Positions 24,482-34,910 of a stretch of 64,000 nt of DNA are shown here, piece by piece; the stretch's first letter is position 1, and the number at the start of each line of letters is the position of its first letter. The stretch covers positions 1,664,816 through 1,728,815 of the forward strand of contig NC_043744.1 of assembly GCF_004337985.1 (NCBI RefSeq), in the 5' to 3' direction. This DNA comes from Pyricularia pennisetigena (taxonomy: Eukaryota > Ascomycota > Sordariomycetes > Magnaporthales > Pyriculariaceae). A model generated the notes under the pieces. That model was given only the letters and a program-made list of their open reading frames with translations, searched no databases and had not been told where the DNA came from. The position numbers and the translations under genes are program-made.

Positions 24482-25592
24482 ATGTCTCTCCACGAACCGA
24501 TCAAGCTCCTGCCGCTCGGCGCAATCATCCAGTCCTTCAAGGTCGGTGACGTCGACATTGTTCAGGGCTTCCCCACTCAGGAGCTCTACGAGAAGTACAA
24601 CAGCCCTTACTTTGGCGAGACCATTGGCCGCGTCGCGAACCGCACCAAGGACGCCAAGATCAACTCGCTGAACGGCGGCAAGAGCTACACCCTCGCGGCC
24701 AACAACGGACCAAACAACCTACATGGAGGCGTGGTAGGCTGGGGTAAACGAGTCTGGGAAGGGCCCAAGGCTGTCGGCATCCGCGACATTCCTGGCATCG
24801 AGGGGCTGGTTGGCGGAGAGTCAGTCGAGTTCTCGTTGACGAGCGAGGACGGCGATGAAGGATTCCCGGGTACCGTCAAGGCCAAGACGATCTACACGGC
24901 AGGCGAGCAGACAGTCGATGGCAAGAAGGTGACTGTGTTGGGCATCGAATACATTGCCGAGCTGGTCGGGGGCGCTGAAGAAACTGCTATCAACATGACC
25001 AACCACTCGTAAGCTTGGACGACTACTTCTTTGACTTTTGGTTGGCGAAAGCAGGGCTGGGAGTGCTAATATATCTCGTACGCTTCGTAGATACTTCAAC
25101 TTGACAGACGGCCCATCCATCGCCGGCACTGTGGTCGAAATTGCAACAAACGCATACCTCCCAGTCGACGACGGCGGCATCCCTTCAGGCGGCATTGCCA
25201 CATTCTCCAAGTTCGAAGGAAACAAGCCCTTCACTCTCGGTCCCGAGGAGCCTGACATTGACGACTGCTTCATCGTCAATGATAAGCCCGAGTCCGTCCC
25301 CATCGACACCTCATCGTTGCCCCTGAGCCGCCACGTCGCCGCGCACCACCCCGACTCGGGGATCCACCTTGAGGTCTACAGCACCGAGCCTGCGTTCCAG
25401 TTCTACACTGGCAAGTACATCGATGTGCCAGAGGTCGATGGCGTGCCAGCCCGGAAGGCGCGGAGTGCATTCTGTGTCGAGCCGAGCCGTTACGTCAACG
25501 CCGTCAATGTGGATGAGTGGAAGAACATGACGGTCCTGAAGAAGGGTCAGAAATACGGTGCTAGAATTGTCTATCGCGCTTGGAAGGAGTAG
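24482..25592 (+). CDS. Aldose 1-epimerase (galactose mutarotase-like)
   Basis: Interconverts alpha and beta anomers of hexoses, feeding galactose or glucose metabolism; probably cytosolic, as there is no signal peptide. Two exons (24482-25008, 25091-25592) give 342 aa, the usual GalM length. Family motifs: GRVANR near 49-54, NNLHGG with His81, and NHSYFNL (residues 174-180, split by the intron) with His175, the expected general acid. PDIDDCF follows, and FCVEPS has Glu306, which corresponds to the catalytic base (Glu304 in bacterial GalM). All catalytic residues are present. The sugar specificity cannot be read from sequence. Confidence 0.93.
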
Positions 25593-25721
25593 GCCACAAG
25601 ATAGCCTGGACTGCCCTTGGTTGGCCGGCGCATAAGTACGATGGAACTTTGATGATTAGTAATACTGTACTCAGTCCTTGATAGGCTTTTGTTCCTGGGC
25701 ACCGTAATCTAGCATGGGAAT

Positions 25722-28627
25722 TTATTCGAATTCATCATCTAGTGTCCCCTGTGCTGCCGTCGGGGCCTTGGCCTCTTGCTTACGGAACAAGCTTGCAAGA
25801 AATTCGCTGGAACTGGCCTCATCAATACTCTTATCATCTCGCTTCTTCAAAAATCGAGGAAATCGCAGGCTGAGGCCCCTTTCATCGCTGACCAAACCGA
25901 TTGCGGCAGTGTATGTAGGACTGAGAGTTATGTCCGCAAACGCCATCTCCCATACCTCTTGAGGCTCGAACCAGACATCAGGTTCGGGGCCTGAGTATTC
26001 CACGAAAGCTGGTCGTCGAGCTCGTGTGTTCTGTCTTTCGCCGTCTTCCTCGCCGTCATTGTAAAATGCTCTATTCGCCTTGTAGAAGGCATCCGTAAAG
26101 CCTGACATGCACTTGGTGACCGCCTCAAGCGACCCCGTAGTCTCGTTGCGGACGGCGAGGAGTATCGGAGACCACCATTTAGCTTTCCTTCCCTGGCCAT
26201 GCCAAGCCGCGATGGGGATAAGGTCCAGTGTATCGAATGTTGAGTCGTAGTCCTTCTTCACCTTGAGCCACGAATCAAGGCGTTTGTCGGGTTCGTAAGT
26301 AGCGAGTAATGGCTTCCTTCGTGTTTTTTTGGGCTCGGCATTATCGGCTTTTGCCTTTGTTTTGCCTTTCACCTTAACGACAGTCGTTTTTGAGGTTTTG
26401 TCTTGCTCATCTACTGGTTCAGTAGTACCATCGCCTTTATATGCAATATCTGGTAAGTTGTCCAATATCTTCACCATCAATCCTTCGCACTTCAGATCCG
26501 TGGCAGCCTTGAAAAACTCCAACACAGCTTCAGAATCTTGTGATGTTGCGTCTATACTCTTGACCCAAGTAAAGTTGTGGGGAACTTCGATGAAAAGGGA
26601 CCTTAACAACTCGCGGCGCTCCCTGAAAGGTCTATCCAAGAGTGGCTGTCCGTTGAGGAACATAAGGTCGAATGCGAACAGGCATACATTGACTGTAATG
26701 CTACCGATTGCAACGTCCTTCCTAGCGCGATTGGTAAGCGTCTGGAAGTTCTTGAGATCTCCCGTCATCGAGTCGACGGCTACAACTTCTCCCTCCAAGA
26801 TAAAGCTTGAAACGCCCTCTCCTCTGATCTTGGGGATGAGGGCGATAAGATCAGGGTACTTGTCAGTCATCAATTCCAGATGTCTGGAGAATATTGAGAC
26901 TTCCCCATTCTCATCACAGTGGACTTGGGCTCTCTGGCCATCATACTTGAATTCACAAGCGAAATCACGCCCCTGTAGTTTTGTGAGCATTTCACTGAGA
27001 TCTCTGGTGATGCTTCCCAGCATAGGCCGCAGCGGTACATGAAGTGCGAGACCGCAACGCACGAGCAACTCATCCGTGATCCCGATCTCCAGAAGAACCG
27101 GGACGAGGTCATTGTAGTTAGGACGCCGCGCAAAGCAAGCCTTGACTATTTCTTCGCCTCGTGCCCAAGTTTCGGCGAGCTCTTCTTTCTTGAGGCGAGC
27201 GAGTTCCTTGATATCTCTGGTTTCGAAGTCAGCCCCGGGGGGCTTTGACAGGAGAAAAGCTCTTGATAATGCAATAAGCATTGTTGTCTTGACTGCTCCT
27301 ATCCGTAGCTAGTGGAGCAATACATGAATTAGTTTCTGTATGTTCAATAACCGGCCGTACCCGAGCTAATATGAAGGTAAATATTGTGAGATGCTTACAT
27401 GTTGACAAAGGGTTCGAACAACAAATCTGCTTTCCTCGCCGCCTCGGGCATCCTGTAGAAGCCTGTCTACTATTTGCTGCTTGACGTTGACACTTCCTTG
27501 GCCCTGGCTCTGAGCAATTTTAACCAATGACTGGAAGACACCTTTGATGGTAAGTGGTTTAGGCTTTCTCAATGTAAAGCTCTGTTTTTTCTTGGCCTCG
27601 AACGCAACATCGCCTGGATCTCCATATTTATCGTAAATGGCCTTGAGGCTGCGGCTGTCTAGGCCACATACTTGTCTCAAGGCTTTTGAAATTGCCGATC
27701 CACCAAGGCCCAACTCCAATGAGATGTATGGCGGCGAAATGGAGTTTGTAGCCAGCCATACCTGTAAAGTGGCTGTTAGTGGCGATTTGAGCAACATAGA
27801 AATTCAAGTAGTCGAGGTCAACTGAGTAGCATATGGGATAATTATGAGAGGAACATTGGGAATGATGAAGGGACGAAACAGGCAGAAATTTGTAGCAAGC
27901 CGATAGCCCTTTATTTCAAAACAGCCAGGGACATAAGAATAACTTATATGTATGTTCTGGAATGGCGAGTTTATCGATATAAAGAGGTTATGCTCACCGC
28001 TGGCAAAAGACTGTCTGGATCTGCTTCTATAAGAATCCTCAAGCAGTTCACCAAAGTATCGACAATCTTGATGCGACTGGTCGTTGCGCTTATAAGCACA
28101 AAACATCGAGTGAGGATGGCATAGGAGGCATTGCCACCTTCTGCATTCCAATGAGCTTTAAGTTTGGTGGTGTATTCTGAAATGTCGAATGTCAATGGAC
28201 TTTCGTCAAGAGGGATTACGGAGGAAATTGTATCCTCGACAGACGCAGCAGACTGGAGTGTAAGAGTGTTGGTCTTTGTTGAACTCGCAGTCACATTAAG
28301 GGCGCTACCATCGACTATTGGATTGCTAGCGGCGAGATGAGGCCCGCCCAGGTTGGAATCATCCACATTTCGTGAAGCAGCACCTTCGCTGTCCGTAGAT
28401 GATACCCCTTGGGCTCCGTCACGAACAACGTCCTCCCTGTTCCATTCTTCTTGCAGTTTACGAGCAAGCTCCTCGTCACTCAAAACCTGACTGGATGTGG
28501 CGACTTGTTCATTCAACCGTGGCTCTGGCGGCTTTTGCTTTTGCTTGGCAAAAAAGTATTCCAGCCCTCGAGGCGGCGTGGCCTTTGTATCGCCATTTAG
28601 CTTCCTCTTTTTCGCAGGGCTGCCCAT
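25722..28627 (-). CDS. CDC9: ATP-dependent DNA ligase I
   Basis: Joins Okazaki fragments and repair nicks in the nucleus, probably with a mitochondrial form as in yeast. Three exons on the minus strand (28627-27998, 27761-27399, 27308-25722) give 859 aa. The N-terminus has an SPAKKRKL nuclear signal and a GLEYFF stretch that resembles the PCNA-binding box, although the usual Gln is missing. The DNA-binding domain spans about 180-400, including GLGGSAISKALRQVCG and RTLCQHLRIG. The adenylation motif EFKYDGQRAQ puts the active-site Lys at 452. The C-terminal OB-fold contains DTLDLIPIAAWHGQGRKAKW and ends in FRKQEAK. The catalytic set seen is complete. The stop lies only 129 bp from the stop of the convergent mutarotase gene. 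Confidence 0.96.
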
Positions 28628-29106
28628 CGTTGTAGCCTGATGATTGTAAATTTTATTGACGAACCAAGATAGGCATACTGACAGTTGTGAATAACCCCAG
28701 TAATTGTGAATGATTTTCACCCGAACATTGTTGTTGAGGCTGATGAATGAGATTCGGGTAGCATGTTTTTGAATCAGCCCGTGTAAGGCTAAGCTTCCTT
28801 GCCTGACATCAAGCCATGGCACACAAACAAGCAACCTCTTTGGCGCGCCAATCAATTGGTGAGGTCATTCTCTTCACCAACCGGCCACCAAATCACGTGG
28901 CTACATGCAAAGCGAGCTAGTCCTAATTTAGCGAAACAAGCATTTTCACACACGACGAAATTGCGCCCCACCATACGCGAACTTTCCAAAAAGGCGCCGG
29001 CCTGCCCCTCGCTAGAAGACGACGACAACGGACCACGACGAGGCTCGACGACCATCCCTCCACCCGATACCTCCATATCACAGTAGGGGACATCCACATA
29101 ATCAAG
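28628..29106. promoter_or_regulatory. Shared divergent promoter of CDC9 and eIF3k
   Basis: A 479-bp gap between opposite starts. It carries two opposed CCAAT boxes close together (CCAAT 28849-28853 and ATTGG 28855-28859) next to GGCGCGCC. An ACGCGA is at 28975-28980, the same hexamer as in the POL2 promoter and at a similar distance from the replication-gene start (about 350 bp). CCAAT boxes are bound by the Hap complex in fungi, and ACGCG by MBF. Their use here is inferred. Confidence 0.4.
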
Positions 29107-30140
29107 ATGCCTCGTCTTCCCAACAGCGAGGACCCGCCCGAGCGGCCCGAGTTCATCACCAACATCATCAATGGCCTCGAGAGGTACAACCCCGAAGCCG
29201 TTGGCACACTCGAGCAATACCTTACAACACAATGTGAGGAGAGGTTCTGCGACTGCAATGCCAACAGGACATTGCTGAAACTGTAAGGATACCCGCGACT
29301 GGTGCCAGTCGCAGTTTCTTGATTTTGGCTTTCTCGACCCTGGACCCGCAACTTGTCCAGTTTGCCCGCCTTATCATATGATGCACGATTAAACGTTTCC
29401 TATTACCTGACTACATCCTACGATATCGGGCCGACCCGCGTTTGCTCGTCCGCGGCGCAGGTTGGTCTGAATCGTACGGAGCTGAAGTCAACTGTGACCC
29501 CTGATTATTCTCCTTCAGTGCGGAGCTATTCACACGATCTTGGACGCCTGAGGTTATGAGTCGGAAGCTAACAGGTCACCTCTTGGCTCTTGCCCAACCT
29601 CACAGGTACCAACTTAACCCGGACCGTATCAAGGACGAGGTTATCACCAACATCCTCGTCAAGGCCATGACCCTCTTTCCATCTCCGCAATTCAGCCAAG
29701 CCCTGCACCTTCTCAGCCCGTCCGCCCTCTCGCAGCAATCCGAGCTGTCAGAGGCCGTGTCCAAGCTGCGCGCCCTCAACAACCAGCTCGAGGGTGCCCA
29801 GTACGCCCGCTTCTGGGCCACCATCGAGAGCGACGACCTCTACGCCGATCTCACCACCGACATTCAGGGGTTTGAGGAGATGGTGCGCCTGCGCATCGCT
29901 GTCCTGGTCAGCCAAGCATTTAGGGAGGTGCAGCTTTCGCTGATGGAGCAGTGGCTGGGTCTGGACGAGGCGCCGCTCAAGACGTTCCTCACGGAGGCGT
30001 GCGGGTTCAAGATTGAGGGCGATACCGTCCAGATCCCCAAGAACCCCGACAACGAGGCGAAGAAGGCTGAGATTAGGGAAGACGTCAACGTGGAAATGTT
30101 CTCGAGGGTTATTAGGAGGGCGTGGGAAGAGGTTGCGTGA
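29107..30140 (+). CDS. Eukaryotic translation initiation factor 3 subunit K
   Basis: Non-core subunit of the eIF3 complex that helps load the 40S ribosome; cytoplasmic. Two exons (29107-29282, 29606-30140) join in frame to 236 aa, the usual eIF3k length. The N-terminus PPERPEFITNIINGLERYNP is typical for the family. After the splice comes YQLNPDRI, then the helical PCI-like part with FWATIE and, further on, VRLRIAVLVSQAFREVQLS. The intron is 323 nt, long for this window, and could hide a second donor/acceptor choice. The protein match is strong enough that the outer borders are secure. Confidence 0.93.
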
Positions 30141-30486
30141 GGGTCTTGTGTCGGGGCATGTTATGGTTTACGACGCAATAGATTTTATGATACCAGCCAT
30201 CGTTTCGAGTCCGAATGTTGCTCATGGGAAGGGTATAAAAAGTTGGGACAAAAGCAATGCGTTCAGGTTTGAGGTGGAGTTTATGTGACCTTGGGGCTAG
30301 TCGATGTCGTGGATTCTTACAGGTACCATGAGCTGTGTACGCCAGGCCTGTCTGAATAACAAGTTCTTTTGGGTGAATTTGATGGGTATATATATGGCAG
30401 ATCCATTGTTACCTAGAATCCACTGGCTCCAAAGCCATTGCCATGTTTATGTTTCTTTTGTGTGCGTCATGGCAATCGTACCAAGA

Positions 30487-31788
30487 CTACCTCTTCATCG
30501 TGAGCTCCTCCCATTGTACCCCAGCCCATTCCTCCACGTAACCAACCTCGGAATCCCCCACGCCTCTCTCCTGGCAATCCTTGGAGCAAACGGCGACAAT
30601 CACAGTACCCCAATCCATCCCATCCAACCCATCCTCCTCCCGCTCCAGCTCCGTAATGGCATGCGGCGCAAGCTGCACCTCAAACACCCTGCCAGCACCA
30701 CAGTTCCCACAAGACGGTATCTTGCCAGCCTCCAGAGCCTTTCCAACCTTGTCGTCCTTACTGTACAGCAGGGGGTTGCCGCCGTACTCGTAGCGAATGA
30801 CCTGCTCCGGGTTCTCGCCGACACGGTCCGCAAACTTTTGGAACTGTGCGTCCATGCTGCTCTCAAAAACCACCTTATCCTCCTTGCCGCCAGAGCCACC
30901 AGCCGCCGGGTCGTCAATGTCCATCGAGACCGTGGGCACGCGGGGCATCGGCGTCGGCTCGAGCGTTTCGTACTCGGCGTCCGAGATCCACGAGACCGGG
31001 TAGGGCTTGGGCTGCGCGTCCTCAGTGGGCCATGGTTCCGGTGGGGGTGGTGGTCCGGCAGGGGGTTGTGTGTTGTTGATGTTCAGTTTCTCTGCAAAGG
31101 TCGCCGGTAGACTCTTGGTCTCTGCGTCTGGCTTTGCGGGTGTCGCCTCGAGTGCGGGTGGGGCTTCTGGTTTACTGCTAGCGGTGCTGAAGGGGTTGGC
31201 TCCTGCGGCCGGCTGTGGTTTTGTCGAGAATGGGTTCGCAAAAGGGTTTGCTGCACCAGAACTGGCGCCAGTAGATGGCTTGACCCCGAATAGGGACTCG
31301 CCCAGTCCTGTGCTAGGCTGCGCCGGTTTGGCTGCCGGGGGCTTTTCCATCGGTGTCTTTGCCGCCGCGGCAGAGGGATTCGGCACGGCAGATGCCTTTA
31401 GGCCTCTAAGGGCCCGGACTGAGCCCTCCTGTCGCCGGCATGCCTTTTTCCTGCAAGCAAATACGTAGAGCCGCCTCTCATGGCCTGGGAAACGGTCTGG
31501 GAGCTCTCCGTTCAGTTGCAACAGGAGAACCATAAGGTCCTTGCAGACTTTGCATCTTGCCAAAGCTGCTGATGGCGGCTTGTCTGCTATTATCCAGTCC
31601 TTGTGAGAAAAAAGATCATCCATGTTAGCCACGAAACTTTTAGGCGCATTTTAAGTGACACTTACAGGACGGCCACCGAGACGGCTAACTGTTTCTGCTC
31701 CTGCCTCCTTGGATGTATATCCGAGAAGCACATCAGTCTCGGTATAATCGTCCCCTTCTCCTGAAGAATCACTATCGTAGTTAACCAT
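30487..31788 (-). CDS. TSR4: PDCD2/Tsr4-type 40S ribosome biogenesis factor
   Basis: Tsr4 is a dedicated chaperone for ribosomal protein uS5 (Rps2) and is needed for 20S pre-rRNA processing. Two exons (31788-31666, 31599-30487) give 411 aa. The N-terminus has VLLGYT and SRLGGRPDWI, the PDCD2 opening, split precisely by the intron. Next is CKVCKDLMVLLLQLNGELP with HERRLYVFAC and KKACRRQEGSVRALRG, a zinc-binding cysteine arrangement. A long Pro/Ala/Lys-rich linker (about 120-230) is fungal low-complexity sequence with FG-like FANPF/GANPF repeats. The C-terminal PDCD2_C domain has FQKFADRVGENPEQVIRY, IPSCGNCGAGRVFEVQL and DWGTVIVAVC. It is convergent with eIF3k and reads in the same direction as CCT6. 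Confidence 0.93.
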
Positions 31789-32181
31789 TGTTTATGTCCT
31801 GGCGCATGAGTAGAAAACTCGTTTGTTGATGTTCAGAAATTCCCTAAGCAACAGAGGCGCCGCATTGGTGGGGCTATACCTTTTTTTTTGTGAACGCGAC
31901 GCGGGGCAATAAAAAAAGACAGGGTGGGGTGTGATTCGTCCATGTCATTTGGGGGCAGTATAGGTAATTATAATAGTGATCAAGAATACAGAGCTTGCGT
32001 TTCTAAACATCGTCTGACGTTACCATTTTGGGCTATTCCTGCATTCATGTGCCCCGTCACTAAACCGGGGAACGTAATTACGTAGTCCATCTCCTTTTTG
32101 ATCAATCCATATCTACCATATAACGCCTCAGGCTGCATAGCTATAGGTACACTGGTATGGTGTCTATGTAAAGAGACGCAA

Positions 32182-34151
32182 TTACTCCTCTGGGCCATCC
32201 ATGCCCGGGCCAGGTCCTCCTTGCCGACCCATCTGCCGTGCCTTGAGCATCTCATCGCACAACAACAGGTTTGATGCGATGCTGGCACTTGAAGCAACAG
32301 AGTTTCTCAACACCCTAAAGGAGTCGTAGACACCCTCCAATGTTGGGTCCATGGTGCCACCGGTCTGCAGATCCAGACCGAAAGCGTTGCCATCCGCGAG
32401 GTCGTCTTGCAAGTTTGCCACTGCATAGATGGGTTAGTATTTCGCAAAGATAAATACGCAAAGGAGATACACATACATGATTCTTGAATGTCGTGACCGG
32501 CGTTCGCGGCAAGAGTCTTGGGGATGATGAGCAATGCATCGGCAAACGCCTGGACACCCCATTTGCCCTTGCCCTTGACAGTCTTTGAGAAAGCGTCGCT
32601 GCGGAGGTGTGCCGCGCAAGCAACCTGGAAAGCACCACCACCGGGAACGACACTCTTGTCTACGATAGTATTGTAGACGCTTCGCAGGCCATCCCTGACA
32701 GCGTCGGTGATCTGAGTGATGGTATGCGCATTCGGGCCCTTGATAAGCACTGTGACCGACTTGGGGTCTTTGACCTCCTCGATAAATGTGTACTTCTCCT
32801 CTCCCAACTGCTGCTCATAGACCAGGCCAGCCCAGCCGAGGACCTCGGGTGAAAGATCCTCAACACTGTTCTGGGCCACGCCTCCAACAATAAGCTGCAG
32901 ACGCTCCATGTTTCTCCGCTTGGCTCTCCGCAGGGCAAAGATGCCGTTCTTGGCCAACACATCAAGCGAAAGAGGGTCAATACCCTTCTGGTTGACAATA
33001 ACAAAGCTCTTCTTGGGGTCGTTGCCGCACACTTCTTTCTTGAGCTCCACAATCTTCTTCAACTTGGCGTCGACGTGTCTCCGCTCGCTCTCAACGAGCT
33101 TGTCGCGTTGTTCGGCGCTGTTGTAGAAGAATCCAGAGTTGATCTCCGACTTCTCATACTCCAGGCCAACGTTCAGGGTCAGGATATAGGCATTCTCCAA
33201 TCTCTTGGGCATGTCGGGGTGCCTCGCTCCGTGGTCAAGAACAAGGCCCCGGATCAGTTGCGTGTCGGAGGCTGTCCTGTGCTGCATCTTCATGATCTCC
33301 ACCATGTGCAGGTCAGGCTTTGCGGGCGCCTTGTAAATGGCAAGCACAGCGTCAACAATATCCGGAGTAAGCTTGTTCGCAAGGGTCGAGTTGAGCTTGG
33401 TCGCCAGGGAAGTCCTAGCAACGCTGATCAAAAGCTCACGGTCGATATCGCGAGGGATCCTGAAGTCATCGAGGAACTAAACCGGCAAGACGCGGTCAGT
33501 ATAGAACCATGGGTGTATATCGACGATGCGGCTGTTGGCCATTATTTTTGTACCTTCAGAGCCTCGTTTTTCGCGATTTCGAAGCCATCCGCAATGATTC
33601 TTGGGTGCAGACCCTCCTGGATATGCCTCTCCGCCTGCTTTAAAAGCTCTCCAACAAGAAGCACAACAGAGGTTGTCCCATCACCGCAGATGTCGTCCTG
33701 TGCCGTGGCAGCTCTGGCGATCATAACAGCTGTGGGGTTTTGTATTTGCATTTCGCGAAGAAGAACGTTTCCATCTTTTGTGAGTTTGATCTATGCGCAA
33801 ATGTTTCCGGTCAGTCGTCGAATGCGCAACGTCAAAGGTATTCGCTTCGGTTCGTTTACCTGTCCCGCACCGTCGACAAGCCTGGTAAAGTCAGTTATAG
33901 CTCGCAGATCAAGTAAGTGAAAGAGCAGTGGCCTACATCTTGATTGTCCCAAGGGGACCAAGGTTCGACTTGAGGACATCTTGCAGTCCCTCACCGGCGC
34001 TAATGTTGACTCTCAGAGCCTCGCCCCGCCGCTGTATTCATCGTTAATCACGGAACTCTGCGAAATGTANNNNNNNNNNNNNNNNNNNNNNNNNNNATAA
34101 GTGTCATACCCTGGACTCGGCCTTGGGGTTGAGAAGCTGCGCCGCCGACAT
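32182..34151 (-). CDS. CCT6: T-complex protein 1 subunit zeta (CCT6 chaperonin)
   Basis: Subunit of the cytosolic TRiC/CCT chaperonin that folds actin, tubulin and other proteins. Six exons on the minus strand: 34151-34110, 34031-33937, 33881-33860 (only 22 nt), 33790-33554, 33476-32477 and 32420-32182. They give 544 aa, against 546 in yeast. The start [12 protein letters not shown] matches CCT6. ATP-site motifs are [24 protein letters not shown] (57-60) and GDGTT (89-93). The apical domain has [16 protein letters not shown], and [11 protein letters not shown] is followed by the C-terminal equatorial part with [13 protein letters not shown]. Intron 1 contains the 27-base N run, which does not touch coding sequence. 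An in-frame ATG 159 bp upstream (34310) would add 53 residues. I chose 34151 because the family starts there. Confidence 0.95.
34070..34096. other. Assembly gap (27 N) inside CCT6 intron 1
   Basis: Run of N. On both sides the flanking sequence is the first intron of CCT6 (donor at 34109-34108, acceptor just before 34031), so the protein is not affected. True gap length is unknown. Confidence 0.95.
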
Positions 34152-34620
34152 GGCTTTAATATCTTTTGGCGTAGATGGGCGGGAAGCTATGGAAGCAGGG
34201 GGTTTTTTCACTTCGTTGAATGCCTTGTTGACGCCGTCTGATAGCGCCGTTCGCCGATGCGGGACACGAACTTTTTTGCTTGACGCCTGCAAGCTCTCAG
34301 AGCGGGACATGGCGGGCAGCGGTGACCGGGGTGTTGAAGCTTCATCCAATCAACGTGGGTATTCTGCTGTTAAGGGGTACGGCGTACCCCGCTTCAGATT
34401 CGCTCATTTTACAAGTACCTTCCATAGACGTCTGATGTTGTCTCACTCAGCACTCAAGCCATGTCGTAGACCAAGAACTAAAAAGCGTTCATGAGTAGGC
34501 GCATAAATAGTTGAGCAACCCAATCTGTATTTCAGTCAAGGTAGTGAGCCAGCTCACTCTAAAAAAAAAAATCAAAGACGTCGCTCCTTTCTTTTTGCTG
34601 ATGCGGGTGTCGTTCTGAAC
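34152..34620. promoter_or_regulatory. Divergent spacer between CCT6 and the prenylcysteine-oxidase-like gene
   Basis: A 469-bp gap between the starts that must contain both promoters. The CCT6-side 160 bp stays open in the CCT6 frame up to an ATG at 34310. A short A run is at 34561-34570. No named site is convincing. Confidence 0.4.
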
Positions 34621-34859
34621 ATGAGGCTTTCCGCAGAACTAGCAGTGCTTGCTTCGAGCTTGTGGATCTTGATTACAGCAGAGCAGGCGCCTACGGATCA
34701 CCAATGTTCACCACTTCCAGGCATCAAGGGCACCGTGACAACCTGTGGCAAGCCCCAACAGATTGCTATCATCGGTCAGTTCTATCGACTCAAGAGTGGA
34801 TACTCATTTGCTTTCACTTGATGATGACTTGGACTCAGACCTGGGACAAAGCATACGTC

Positions 34860-34910
<51 letters not shown>

